Origin: Arundinibacter roseus
GTDB taxonomy: Bacteria > Bacteroidota > Bacteroidia > Cytophagales > Spirosomataceae
Length of the DNA: 64,000 nt
Assembly: GCF_004348825.1 (NCBI RefSeq)
Contig: NZ_SMJU01000005.1
Span: forward strand, 124,001-188,000
Direction: 5' to 3'
Made by a program: the position numbers and the translations under genes. Below are positions 8,223-16,708 of this stretch, piece after piece (positions within the stretch are counted from its first letter, which is position 1; each line of letters opens with the position of its first letter). Below the pieces are notes generated by a model. It was not told the DNA's origin, did no database searches, and saw only the letters and a program-made list of their open reading frames with translations.

Positions 8223-10337
8223 TTAATTTTTCTTCTTGGCACCTGCCACGCTTGTCTCTTTGGAAATAGCTACCAAATCAGCCAAAATGCGGCTTGTTTC
8301 CGTAATGTAAACATCCTTCTTCTTTTTTGCCGGAGTTACTTCTCCTTCCTCTGCTTCTTCATCTTCCATATCAAGGCTACTCACAGCCGAGCGTTTTTTC
8401 TCGGCTTCTTCGCGTTCCTTTTTACGTTTGTCAATTTGCAAAGAAACCGATTTGTCCTCGCGTGCCTTACGGAACGATTCCAGATCTTTGGCCAGTTTTT
8501 TCAATTCTTCATCCGACTGCAACCGCTGCGCATATTTATCCCGCAGACGGGCAATAGTTTTATCAGAAATTGCATGGGTAACTTCGTAGCGGGATGACGC
8601 AATCTGATCCCAGGGCAGGGCACTTGGCTGTGAACCTTCTCCGTATTCGTTTGCCGCAAAAGCAGTGGGCAATTCCAGATCCGGCATAACTCCGCGCAAC
8701 TGAGTGCTGCTGCCATTGACACGGTAGAACTTCGCGACGGTCATTTTTACCTGTCCCAGCTCTTCGCTTTCTTTAGGCATCCATTGGTTCAGATCAATGA
8801 CCGTTTGTACGGTACCTTTGCCATACGACTGTTCGCCTACAATTACGCCACGCTTATAATCCTGAATTGCTGCGGCAAAAATTTCGGAAGCCGAGGCACT
8901 AAACCGATTGACCATTACCGCCAAGGGACCGTCATAGGCAATCATCGGGTCAGTATCTGACTGAATTTCAATATCACCCATCGATTCCTTTACCTGCACC
9001 ACGGGACCTTTCTGAATGAAAAGTCCGGTCAGTGAAATAGCCTCGGTCAAGGAGCCTCCACCGTTGTTGCGCAAGTCAATTACGATACCTTCTACGCCAT
9101 CTTTTTGGAGCTGCTCCATGAGCGCCTGTACGTCACGCGTAGTGCTGGAAAATTCCTTTTCCCGTTTTTGCGCTCCTTCAAAATCGCGGTAAAACATAGG
9201 AATATCTATTACTCCAATTTTCATCTGACGTCCCCCCTGCTCTACCGAAACAATCTCACTTTTGGCACGCGATTCTTCCAGTTTTACTTTTTCCCGAACA
9301 ATCCGGATTTCACGGGGCGGTGTATTGGGCAGTGCATTGGCAGCAAGTACCTGCAGACGCACCACCGTTCCTTTGGAACCTTTAATAAGCTTTACAGCAT
9401 CGTCAACAAACCAGCCAACAATGTCTACAAACTTCCCTTCATCACCCTGAGCAACGCCCATGATCCGATCTTCTTTTTTCAGTTGTTTTCCTTTGAAGGC
9501 CGGTCCACCGGGAATCACATCCACAATTTTGATGTAATTATCTTCTTCCCGAAGCATAGCTCCAATGCCTTCCAGCGACTGACTCATGTCCTGCTTAAAG
9601 CGGTCAGCGGTAGTTGGTCCCATGTAGTTGGTATGTGGATCCAATGATTCGGCAAAGGCATTCATGTACATTTGGAATACCTGCTCAGTACGAATCCGGG
9701 CCAGAGCTCGGTCACGATTCTTATAGCGGTCGCGCAACGTGCTGACAATAGCGGTATCGGCTTTTCCGGCCAATTTTAGATCCAGTGCTTCGCTTTTGAT
9801 GTACTTACGCCAAATGTCATTCAGCTCTTCGCCGCTTTTTGCCCAAGGGGCTTTTTCCCGATCTGTATTCAGGCTTTCGTCCACTGTAAAATCAAAGGGG
9901 GCGGGTTTTTGCAGGAGATTTTGGATAAATGCGCTGCGTTCCTGATAGCGTTTTCTGAACACATTGTACATTTCGTACGGCACGTCCAGTTCGCCTTTTG
10001 TCAAAAACTCATCAAACGATTCCTTATGTATTTCAAATCGCTCCACATCAGATGCGAGATAATACAGCTTGTTATGATCAATGTCATCAAGGTACTTTTT
10101 ATAAATCACCACTGACAACGAATCCGTAAGCTTAGTTTTGCGGTAATGATAATTGGACAGGATGCGGGTAACGAGCGCTTCGGCCCGAAACTGCGCCTCC
10201 GTGGGCGACAAATCTTCGGACAGACGTCCTTCTTCCACCTCAATACCGGCGGGAAGAACTGCGTCTTTCTGGGGCTCGGGACCTCGCTGCCAACCCAACA
10301 AAATGACGGGTATCAGGGTGATCAAGTACTTCTTCAT
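8223..10337 (-). CDS. prc: Carboxy-terminal processing (tail-specific) protease, S41A family
   Basis: 704 residues, matching long Prc/Tsp proteases that degrade periplasmic proteins with certain C-termini. Order: N-terminal helical domain (~45-250), PDZ domain (~252-345), S41 catalytic core (~370-600) and a charged C-terminal domain with Lys/Glu-rich stretches. The Ser-Lys dyad is S482 (NRFSASASE) and K507 (QSYGKGTVQ), 25 residues apart as in E. coli Prc. DLRNNGGGSL is the core substrate-binding loop. The leader (MKKYLITLIPVILLGWQRG) looks like a lipoprotein signal but has Trp where the lipobox Cys is expected. It lies 8 bp after the FKBP gene, so the two are co-transcribed. Confidence 0.93.
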   Translation of the reverse strand: MKKYLITLIPVILLGWQRGPEPQKDAVLPAGIEVEEGRLSEDLSPTEAQFRAEALVTRILSNYHYRKTKLTDSLSVVIYKKYLDDIDHNKLYYLASDVERFEIHKESFDEFLTKGELDVPYEMYNVFRKRYQERSAFIQNLLQKPAPFDFTVDESLNTDREKAPWAKSGEELNDIWRKYIKSEALDLKLAGKADTAIVSTLRDRYKNRDRALARIRTEQVFQMYMNAFAESLDPHTNYMGPTTADRFKQDMSQSLEGIGAMLREEDNYIKIVDVIPGGPAFKGKQLKKEDRIMGVAQGDEGKFVDIVGWFVDDAVKLIKGSKGTVVRLQVLAANALPNTPPREIRIVREKVKLEESRAKSEIVSVEQGGRQMKIGVIDIPMFYRDFEGAQKREKEFSSTTRDVQALMEQLQKDGVEGIVIDLRNNGGGSLTEAISLTGLFIQKGPVVQVKESMGDIEIQSDTDPMIAYDGPLAVMVNRFSASASEIFAAAIQDYKRGVIVGEQSYGKGTVQTVIDLNQWMPKESEELGQVKMTVAKFYRVNGSSTQLRGVMPDLELPTAFAANEYGEGSQPSALPWDQIASSRYEVTHAISDKTIARLRDKYAQRLQSDEELKKLAKDLESFRKAREDKSVSLQIDKRKKEREEAEKKRSAVSSLDMEDEEAEEGEVTPAKKKKDVYITETSRILADLVAISKETSVAGAKKKN

Positions 10338-10345
10338 AACTGTTT

Positions 10346-11083
10346 CTAGTTTAAGATTTCTAACAACTCTACTTCAAAAACAAGCGCAGAGTTTGGGCCG
10401 ATTGCCGGGCCCGCTGCCCGCTCACCATACGCTAAATTGGAAGGGATATATAATTTCCATTTGGATCCTACGGGCATTAACTGCAAAGCTTCCTGCCAGC
10501 CTTTAATAACACCATTTACCGGGAATTCGACCGGTTGGCCACGATCCACAGAACTGTCAAATACCGTTCCGTCAATAAGTGTGCCATGGTAATGTGTCTT
10601 TACTTTGGACGAATCGGCAGGTTTTGCACCTTCACCCATTTTTACTACTTCATATTGCAGGCCACTTGCGGTAGTAACAACCCCGGGACGTTTCTTGTTT
10701 TCTTCCAAAAACTTCTCCCCCTTTTTTTGATTTTCGGAGGCTTTGGCGGTTGTCTGCTTTTGAAAATACTCGCCAATAGTCTGATTGGCCTGCTCGGGGG
10801 TGAGGGGTGTCGGGTTGCCTTTGAGCAGGTCGTTAATTCCCTGCATCAGCAAATTAGTGTTAATATCCGTCAGCCCCTGCGATTTCAGCGAACCTCCTAC
10901 ACTCAGACCAATCGAATAGGCAACCGAGTCGATAGCCGTTTTTAACTGAGGGTTTGAAGGTGAGGAGGTTTGCGTAGAAACCGGAGCTTTCGCGGGCGTT
11001 TTGGAGGTTTGTGCTACTACGGAGGTGGTAGTCAGTGCCACGGTTGTTATGGCCGCAGCCATCAATTTTAGGTTACAATACAT
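10346..11083 (-). CDS. FKBP-type peptidyl-prolyl cis-trans isomerase (FkpA/Mip-like)
   Basis: 245 residues: signal peptide (cleavage around VVAQ at 25), an N-terminal dimerisation-type helical domain (~47-140; DSVAYSIGLSVGGSLKSQG, TIGEYFQKQ) and a C-terminal FKBP domain (~148-245). Family residues are present in GTLIDGTVFDSSVDRGQP, VIKGWQEALQLMPVGSKW and IPSNLAYGERA. These proteins speed up proline isomerisation and act as chaperones in the periplasm. It is the first gene of the operon with the Prc protease, which makes a periplasmic folding/quality-control pair. It is divergent from atpA across 277 bp. Confidence 0.93.
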   Translation of the reverse strand: MYCNLKLMAAAITTVALTTTSVVAQTSKTPAKAPVSTQTSSPSNPQLKTAIDSVAYSIGLSVGGSLKSQGLTDINTNLLMQGINDLLKGNPTPLTPEQANQTIGEYFQKQTTAKASENQKKGEKFLEENKKRPGVVTTASGLQYEVVKMGEGAKPADSSKVKTHYHGTLIDGTVFDSSVDRGQPVEFPVNGVIKGWQEALQLMPVGSKWKLYIPSNLAYGERAAGPAIGPNSALVFEVELLEILN

Positions 11084-11302
11084 TCGGTTAAAAAAGAACA
11101 GGTAAAGATAAAATTTTGATAAGATGGAGAAAAAACGAAAGTAATCTACTTAAAAACACATTTGATAGGTAAAAAAGTTTGAATTTATGCTATTCCTATA
11201 AAAATACGCCCCTGTGGCCCTCCAAGGGGTACCCTTAGAAAAATCTAATTTTAGCCATATAGTTTTTTTTAAATCTCTATCTAATATAAGGAAATAAAAC
11301 CC

Positions 11303-11310
11303 TAAATTTG
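11303..11310 (+). promoter_or_regulatory. Candidate -7 box upstream of atpA
   Basis: TAAATTTG fits TAnnTTTG exactly and lies 50 bp before the atpA start codon. The 277-bp divergent region is AT-rich and otherwise shows no hairpin or clear -33 element. Confidence 0.4.
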
Positions 11311-11360
11311 CGGCAGTTTTTAAAAAACTATACTACTACATTCAAATAAGTAACTATATT

Positions 11361-12938
11361 ATGGTATCTGTAAGACCGGACGAGGTTTCAGCCATTCTGC
11401 GCGAACAATTGGCGGGCGCAAAAACAGAGGCGGAACTCGAAGAAGTGGGTACGGTGCTTCAGGTCGGTGACGGCGTGGCACGTATTTATGGGCTTTCCAA
11501 AGTACAAGCCGGAGAGCTGCTTGTATTCGAAAATGGCCTGAAAGCTCTTGCTCTCAATCTTGAAGAAGACAATGTGGGCGCAGTTTTGCTCGGCGATTTC
11601 AGCGAAATCAAAGAGGGAGACACCGTAAAACGCACCAACGAGATTGCATCCATTCAGGTGGGCGATCAAATCGTAGGCCGCGTAGTAAACACATTGGCTG
11701 AACCAATCGACGGCTTAGGTCCCATTTTGGGCGAGCTTTTTGAAATGCCCCTCGAACGCAAAGCGCCCGGAGTAATCTTCCGTCAGCCCGTTACGGAGCC
11801 CCTTCAAACTGGTATTAAGGCAATCGACGCTATGATTCCGATTGGCCGTGGCCAACGGGAGCTCGTGATTGGTGACCGTCAAACCGGCAAAACTGCGGTT
11901 TGTATTGATACCATTATCAACCAAAAAGAATTTTACGATCGCGGCGAGCCCGTGTATTGTATCTATGTAGCCTGCGGACAAAAAGCCTCTACCATTAAGC
12001 AGGTAGAAGCCACCCTGCGTCGCTACGGTGCCATGGACTATACCGTAATTGTAGCAGCCGGTGCTTCGGATCCATCCCCGATGCAGTTTTTCTCGCCTTT
12101 TACAGGGGCTGCTATTGGTGAATATTTCCGTGATACAGGACGTCCTGCCTTGGTTATTTATGACGACCTTTCCAAGCAAGCCGTTTCGTACCGTGAGGTT
12201 TCGCTGCTGTTGCGTCGCCCTCCGGGACGCGAAGCTTATCCGGGAGACGTATTTTATTTGCACAGCCGCTTGCTCGAGCGGGCTGCAAAAATCGTAAATG
12301 ATGACTCTATTGCCCAAAATATGAACGACCTTCCCCCTTCCCTGAAACACAAGGTAAAAGGTGGCGGATCGCTCACGGCTCTTCCCATTATTGAAACTCA
12401 GGCAGGCGACGTTTCGGCTTATATCCCAACCAACGTAATTTCGATTACGGACGGACAAATCTTCCTCGAAACCAACCTGTTTAACTCCGGTATTCGTCCG
12501 GCGATCAACGTGGGTATTTCGGTATCCCGCGTGGGTGGTAACGCTCAGATCAAGTCCATGAAGAAAGTGGCCGGTACGCTCAAACTCGATCAGGCGCAGT
12601 TCCGCGAATTGGAGGCTTTTGCCAAGTTCGGATCTGACCTTGATGCCGCCACGCAGCTTGCCATTGACCGGGGCCGTCGCAATCAGGAAGTACTTAAGCA
12701 GCCACAGTATTCACCTGTATCGGTGGAGCATCAGGTGGCGTTGATTTATGCTTCTACAAAAGGGTTGATTGATAAAGTTCCGGTTGATCGCGTGAAGGAG
12801 TTTTCAAACGACTATCTGACTATTCTTTCGGCGCAGTACGGTGATACCCTGAAAGCGCTGCAGGCTGGAAAACTTGATGACAGCGCCACGGGCGTTCTGG
12901 AAAAAGTAGCCAAAGAGGTTTCAGCTAAATTCGCATAA
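11361..12938 (+). CDS. atpA: F1 ATP synthase subunit alpha
   Basis: 525 residues, normal for the alpha subunit, the non-catalytic nucleotide-binding subunit of the F1 head on the cytoplasmic side of the inner membrane. Seen: the N-terminal part for delta-subunit contact ([13 protein letters not shown]), the P-loop [10 protein letters not shown] near residue 172, and the family signature [20 protein letters not shown] at 11361 follows an AT-rich leader. It is followed by atpG after 73 bp. No atpB, E, F, H, D or C lies in the window, and the gene has its own promoter region, so this is a detached atpAG unit. Confidence 0.98.
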   Translation: MVSVRPDEVSAILREQLAGAKTEAELEEVGTVLQVGDGVARIYGLSKVQAGELLVFENGLKALALNLEEDNVGAVLLGDFSEIKEGDTVKRTNEIASIQVGDQIVGRVVNTLAEPIDGLGPILGELFEMPLERKAPGVIFRQPVTEPLQTGIKAIDAMIPIGRGQRELVIGDRQTGKTAVCIDTIINQKEFYDRGEPVYCIYVACGQKASTIKQVEATLRRYGAMDYTVIVAAGASDPSPMQFFSPFTGAAIGEYFRDTGRPALVIYDDLSKQAVSYREVSLLLRRPPGREAYPGDVFYLHSRLLERAAKIVNDDSIAQNMNDLPPSLKHKVKGGGSLTALPIIETQAGDVSAYIPTNVISITDGQIFLETNLFNSGIRPAINVGISVSRVGGNAQIKSMKKVAGTLKLDQAQFRELEAFAKFGSDLDAATQLAIDRGRRNQEVLKQPQYSPVSVEHQVALIYASTKGLIDKVPVDRVKEFSNDYLTILSAQYGDTLKALQAGKLDDSATGVLEKVAKEVSAKFA

Positions 12939-13011
12939 TCCTATTCATACAACCGGGTGGCCCTGAGGATTTATTCCACTTGTGCCACGCGGTTGTTCAT
13001 TCAGTCAGTAT

Positions 13012-13890
13012 ATGGCAAGCTTAAAAGAAGTACGTAACCGCATCGTATCGGTAAGTTCTACCCAACAAATTACCAAGGCCATGAAAATGGTAGCAGCTGC
13101 CAAGCTGCGTCGTGCACAGGACAATATCATTCAGATGCGCCCTTACGCTCAGAAACTTGGTGAAATGTTGGCCACAGTGTCGGCAGGAAGCGAATCCGGC
13201 GCTGATAGTCCTTTCAGTAAAGTTCGTCCGGTAGAACGTGTGCTGATGGTTCTTATCACATCCGATCGCGGACTTTGCGGTGCATTCAATACCAACGTGA
13301 TTAAGGCCGCCGTACAGCATATCGAAACAAACTATCCTGTTTTGGCAAGTCGCGGACAGGTTGAGGTGCTTGCCATTGGCAAGCGCGGGGCCGAGGGCAT
13401 GGCACGCCGGGGATATAAAGTGAACAGTACGTATCAGGATATTTTTACCCGTCTAAGTTTTGTGGGTGTAAAAGAAGCCGCTGAGATGATCATGAACGCT
13501 TATGAAGCCGGGCAGTACGACCGGGTTGATCTTGTGTTTAATGAATTCAAAAATGTAGCGACGCAGATTATCCGCACGGAACAATTTTTACCCATCTCGT
13601 CAGAACCCGCCGTTGGGCAGGCCGTTGTGAATACTTCGTATACCTACGAACCAACCGAGGCTGAAATCATAAACGAGTTAATTCCGAAATCGCTTAAAAT
13701 TAAGCTCTACCGGGGTGTCCTCGAATCGAATGCTTCTGAACACGGTGCCCGTATGACCGCAATGGATAAGGCTACTGAAAACGCTCAGGAGCTTTTGAAA
13801 GAACTTAAATTGGTGTACAACCGTACGCGGCAGGCAGCTATCACTAAGGAAATCCTTGAAATTGTGGGTGGCGCAGAAGCGTTGGTGTAA
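13012..13890 (+). CDS. atpG: F1 ATP synthase subunit gamma
   Basis: 292 residues from ATG 13012. The N-terminus MASLKEVRNRIVSVSSTQQI is where the family starts, so the GTG at 12982 is not used. The N-terminal helix (ITKAMKMVAAAKLRRAQ) and the C-terminal helix (SEHGARMTAMDKATENAQEL) form the coiled-coil rotor shaft inside the alpha3beta3 ring; TSDRGLCGAFN is the conserved central motif. Co-transcribed with atpA and closed by a strong 23-bp hairpin. Confidence 0.97.
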   Translation: MASLKEVRNRIVSVSSTQQITKAMKMVAAAKLRRAQDNIIQMRPYAQKLGEMLATVSAGSESGADSPFSKVRPVERVLMVLITSDRGLCGAFNTNVIKAAVQHIETNYPVLASRGQVEVLAIGKRGAEGMARRGYKVNSTYQDIFTRLSFVGVKEAAEMIMNAYEAGQYDRVDLVFNEFKNVATQIIRTEQFLPISSEPAVGQAVVNTSYTYEPTEAEIINELIPKSLKIKLYRGVLESNASEHGARMTAMDKATENAQELLKELKLVYNRTRQAAITKEILEIVGGAEALV

Positions 13891-13908
13891 AGAACATTTA
13901 TTGCAATA

Positions 13909-13954
13909 CTACTAACAAATAAGGCGGGCATATGCCCGCCTTATTTGTTAGTAG
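13909..13954. terminator. Strong palindromic terminator after atpG
   Basis: A perfect 23-bp inverted repeat with no spacer (13909-13931 with 13932-13954), GC-rich at the tip (GGCGGGCATATGCCCGCC) and AT-rich below. It starts 19 bp after the atpG stop and would close the atpAG transcript. It has no long T run, so it could also serve as a 3'-end stabiliser. Confidence 0.75.
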
Positions 13955-14094
13955 CTCTAAAAATATTTCTGTTTTTACGCAAATTGATACCACAATACTA
14001 CCACTCATACTATATTTGGTCGGTAGTATGGGTATTCAACTCTATCTTTCATTTTATTTTAACCCTCTTTATTCATTCATTAACTTACAATCGT

Positions 14095-14829
14095 ATGCGT
14101 ATTCAACTAAAAAACAGCCTGTTGAGTGTTCTGGTCCTGGGGCTGATTCTACATGTTTTATCTGCCAAAGCACAAAATGTAGATGAAATTTTCAGCAAGC
14201 ATATTTCCGCTATGGGAGGCGAAAAATACACAGGCCTCAAAAGCGTAAAAATCGAAGCGACGGCTCAGGTTATGGGAATGGATCTTCCATCAACCACCAC
14301 AATTATGCAGGGCCGTGGTCTTCGTAGCGAAACTACCGTTCAGGGCATGGCAATTGTGCAGGGAATCGACGGTAATTCAGGCTGGATGATCAACCCAATG
14401 ACCGGCCAAACCGGCGCCGTAGCGCTTCCCGAAGAACAAGTGAAGATGTCGGCAGGGCAGCTTGATCTCACCGGGCTTTATCAATACAAAGAAAAAGGAC
14501 ATACGGCTGAGTACGTAGGGGAAGAAACCCTCGAAGGAGCAGCTGTTTACGTTGTTAAAGTTACTATGGCAAACGGTGGTATCGCCACGCACTATATCTC
14601 AAAGGATACCTATTACATCCTGAAATCTGCGGTAAAGGTATCTGTGCAAGGTCAGGACGTAGAAGTAAAATCCAGTTTCTCGGACTTCAAGCAGGTAGAT
14701 GGCGTAACGTTTCCATTTTCTTCCGAAATTGAATCTCCTGCCATGCCCGGCGTCATGACGATGCTCGTTAAGTCTGTACAAGTGAATCCCTCCATTGACG
14801 AAAGTATTTTTGCAATGCCTAAAAACTAA
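14095..14829 (+). CDS. Secreted LolA-like (outer-membrane lipoprotein sorting-like) protein
   Basis: 244 residues from ATG 14095, which opens a clear signal peptide (MRIQLKNSLLSVLVLGLILH...SAKAQ); the frame is open further up but without a leader there. The mature part starts NVDEIFSKHISAMGGEKY and is rich in beta strands (VKIEATAQVMGMDLPSTTTIMQ, ETLEGAAVYVVKVTMANG, TYYILKSAVKV, FSDFKQVDGVTFPFSSEI). This is the layout of the LolA/LolB-like half-barrel fold common in Bacteroidota periplasmic proteins. Probable role: binding of a lipid or hydrophobic ligand; not proven. Single gene followed by its own terminator. Confidence 0.75.
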   Translation: MRIQLKNSLLSVLVLGLILHVLSAKAQNVDEIFSKHISAMGGEKYTGLKSVKIEATAQVMGMDLPSTTTIMQGRGLRSETTVQGMAIVQGIDGNSGWMINPMTGQTGAVALPEEQVKMSAGQLDLTGLYQYKEKGHTAEYVGEETLEGAAVYVVKVTMANGGIATHYISKDTYYILKSAVKVSVQGQDVEVKSSFSDFKQVDGVTFPFSSEIESPAMPGVMTMLVKSVQVNPSIDESIFAMPKN

Positions 14830-14857
14830 GAGACATCCATATTATCTATTTTACCGG

Positions 14858-14887
14858 AAGCCGCTTCATTCAGGAGCGGCTTTTTTG
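14858..14887 (+). terminator. Intrinsic terminator after the LolA-like gene
   Basis: GCCGCT (14860-14865) pairs with AGCGGC (14875-14880) and is followed by six T. It lies about 30 bp after the stop codon. Confidence 0.7.
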
Positions 14888-15024
14888 GGTGCCTTCGGCA
14901 TAGAAGAATTTCCTCACCAACGGTACTATCTCCCCCTAAATCCAGTGAAAATCTATTTGGAACAGTTCTTTACCCACTAGTTATAGAATTATAGAAAATG
15001 ATGTTTCACTAAACTATAAATACT
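14888..15024. other. Intergenic stretch before the small gene
   Basis: 137 bp between the terminator and the 53-codon gene. It is AT-rich toward the 3' end; no full TAnnTTTG box, hairpin or repeat was seen. Confidence 0.4.
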
Positions 15025-15186
15025 ATGGCACGTAAAAGAGGAGAACCCGCAATACCCGGTTTAGGAAAAGAGCTATTGGAAGCACCCGTATATACATCCT
15101 ATCCTACGAATACACCCAATTCCACTCCACCCGCCGAAGATCCGGATCTTGTTCGTAAAGAAAAAAAAGAGGAAAAGAAAAAGTAG
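15025..15186 (+). CDS. Small basic hypothetical protein (53 aa)
   Basis: An ATG-initiated frame of 53 codons: MARKRGEPAIPGLGKELLEA, then a Pro/Thr/Ser-rich middle, then a highly charged end (DLVRKEKKEEKKK). No membrane segment or Cys. It is supported by a dedicated hairpin terminator 24 bp after the stop and by protein-like composition, in a stretch with no other gene. No family is recognised and no function is offered. It could be a short structured-RNA region that is open by chance, but the terminator argues for a transcript. Confidence 0.5.
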   Translation: MARKRGEPAIPGLGKELLEAPVYTSYPTNTPNSTPPAEDPDLVRKEKKEEKKK

Positions 15187-15209
15187 TTAACTACTTGTAA
15201 ATCATATCG

Positions 15210-15246
15210 AAGGATCCGATACTTCTCTGTATTGGATCCTTTCTTT
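15210..15246 (+). terminator. Intrinsic terminator after the small gene
   Basis: AAGGATCCGATAC (15210-15222) pairs with GTATTGGATCCTT (15229-15241) with one G-T pair, and is followed by a T-rich run. Confidence 0.75.
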
Positions 15247-15328
15247 TGAGTTCAGAAAACTTTTTTATCTTAATATCTGTATATACATTAAATGTATTAA
15301 CACATAAAAACAAACATACAAACATCTC

Positions 15329-15871
15329 ATGGAAGCAACAACAAAAACAACCTGGAACATTGATCCCACTCACTCAGAAATCCAATTCAAAATAAAACAC
15401 CTGGTTATTTCAACGGTAACGGGCCACTTCCGTCAGTTTGAAGGAACCGTAGAAACCGAAGGCGATGATTTCGCCACGGCTGCCATACGTTTTTCAGCAG
15501 ACACCGCAAGCGTAGATACCAATCAGGCACAGCGCGATGAGCACTTGCGCTCAGCCGAATTTTTTGATGCTGAAAAATTCCCAAAACTGACGTTTGAATC
15601 TACAAGTATCGAAAAAACGGGCGATGATGTTTATACGATTACTGGCGATCTTACGATTAAGGATATTACCAAATCGGTGGTATTGAAAGCTGAGTATGGC
15701 GGAAGCATGACAGACTTCTATGGCAATTACAAGTCAGGCTTCGAAGTTTCGGGTAAAATAAACCGGAAAGAATTTGGTTTAACGTGGCATGCAGTGACAG
15801 AAGCTGGCGGTATTGTTGCAGGAGATGAAGTAAAGCTTGCTTTGAATGTGCAGATCGCTCGTCCTGCCTAA
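15329..15871 (+). CDS. YceI family protein
   Basis: 180 residues covering the full YceI lipocalin-like barrel: TTWNIDPTHSEIQFKIKHLV at the start, FSADTASVDTNQAQRDEHLRS, FFDAEKFPKLTFES and FGLTWHAVTEAGG. YceI proteins bind isoprenoid-like or other long lipids. There is no signal peptide, so this copy should be cytoplasmic, unlike E. coli YceI. ATG start at 15329. It stands alone and ends at a perfect 22-bp hairpin. Confidence 0.93.
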   Translation: MEATTKTTWNIDPTHSEIQFKIKHLVISTVTGHFRQFEGTVETEGDDFATAAIRFSADTASVDTNQAQRDEHLRSAEFFDAEKFPKLTFESTSIEKTGDDVYTITGDLTIKDITKSVVLKAEYGGSMTDFYGNYKSGFEVSGKINRKEFGLTWHAVTEAGGIVAGDEVKLALNVQIARPA

Positions 15872-15885
15872 GCAAATGATTTACC

Positions 15886-15932
15886 TACGAAAAGAGGTCA
15901 ATCCGAATGGTTCGGATTGACCTCTTTTCGTA
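15886..15932. terminator. Bidirectional terminator between yceI and the GT2 gene
   Basis: A perfect 22-bp stem (15886-15907 with 15911-15932) with a 3-nt loop. A- and T-rich flanks in the stem base allow use from both convergent genes. Confidence 0.85.
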
Positions 15933-15948
15933 CAGACTAGCCGGCAGT

Positions 15949-16677
15949 CTATTGTTTCAGCATTCCGTATTTGGCAATACAGTATAAAGCCCGGAAACCA
16001 TCTTTCCAGTTGATTTTTTTACCTTCTTCATAGGTCCGGCCATAATACGAAATTCCGATTTCGTAGATTCGGATGCGGGGAATACGCGATACTTTGGCGG
16101 TAACTTCCGGCTCAAAGCCGAAGCGGTTTTCTTTCAGATCCAGGCTTTGTAAAATCCTGGTATCAAACATTTTATAGCACGTTTCCATATCGGTCAAATT
16201 CAAATTCGTGCACATATTTGACACAAAGGTCAGAAATTTGTTACCGATCGTATGCCAGAAAAACAAAATGCGATGCGGCTTTCCCCCCATAAACCGGGAA
16301 CCGTAAACGATGTCTGCAAATCCGTCCAAAATCGGTTTTAGTAAAAGATTAAATTCATTGGGATCATATTCCAAATCAGCATCCTGTACGATACAAACTT
16401 CTCCTGTGGCGTGCTGAAAACCCGTGCGCAGGGCAGCACCTTTGCCTCGGTTTACTTCATGTTTAAGATACTTGATTGATAGGCTCCCCTGATGTTTTTG
16501 CTGATAAGCCAAAACCTGCGCTTCGGTATCGTCCACGGAGCAATCATTCACTATAATCAACTCTTTTTCAATGGATTGAACTAACTCCACCGCACTAACT
16601 TTATCGAGTACGGTAGCAATCGTTCTTCCTTCGTTGTAGGCCGGAATGACGATGGATAATTTGGTAATTCTAGTCAT
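15949..16677 (-). CDS. Glycosyltransferase family 2 (DPM1-like)
   Basis: 242 residues from ATG 16677 (MTRITKLSIVIPAYNEG); a longer frame to 16722 overlaps the preceding gene and lacks family similarity. GT-A features: VIPAYNEGRTI, LIIVNDCSVDDT, NRGKGAALRTGF and the DxD-type metal site in VQDADLEYDP. It resembles polyprenol-phosphate mannose/glucose synthases, which charge a lipid carrier with one sugar, but lacks the C-terminal membrane segments of some members. It is 31 bp downstream of a GT39-like membrane transferase that could use such a lipid-linked sugar. Confidence 0.88.
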   Translation of the reverse strand: MTRITKLSIVIPAYNEGRTIATVLDKVSAVELVQSIEKELIIVNDCSVDDTEAQVLAYQQKHQGSLSIKYLKHEVNRGKGAALRTGFQHATGEVCIVQDADLEYDPNEFNLLLKPILDGFADIVYGSRFMGGKPHRILFFWHTIGNKFLTFVSNMCTNLNLTDMETCYKMFDTRILQSLDLKENRFGFEPEVTAKVSRIPRIRIYEIGISYYGRTYEEGKKINWKDGFRALYCIAKYGMLKQ

Positions 16678-16708
16678 AAAAATGTATAACAAACGAAACG
16701 ACTCAGGA

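Noticed and set aside
11715-12458. 247-codon open frame on the minus strand
   Set aside because: Antisense to atpA, which is complete and strongly conserved.
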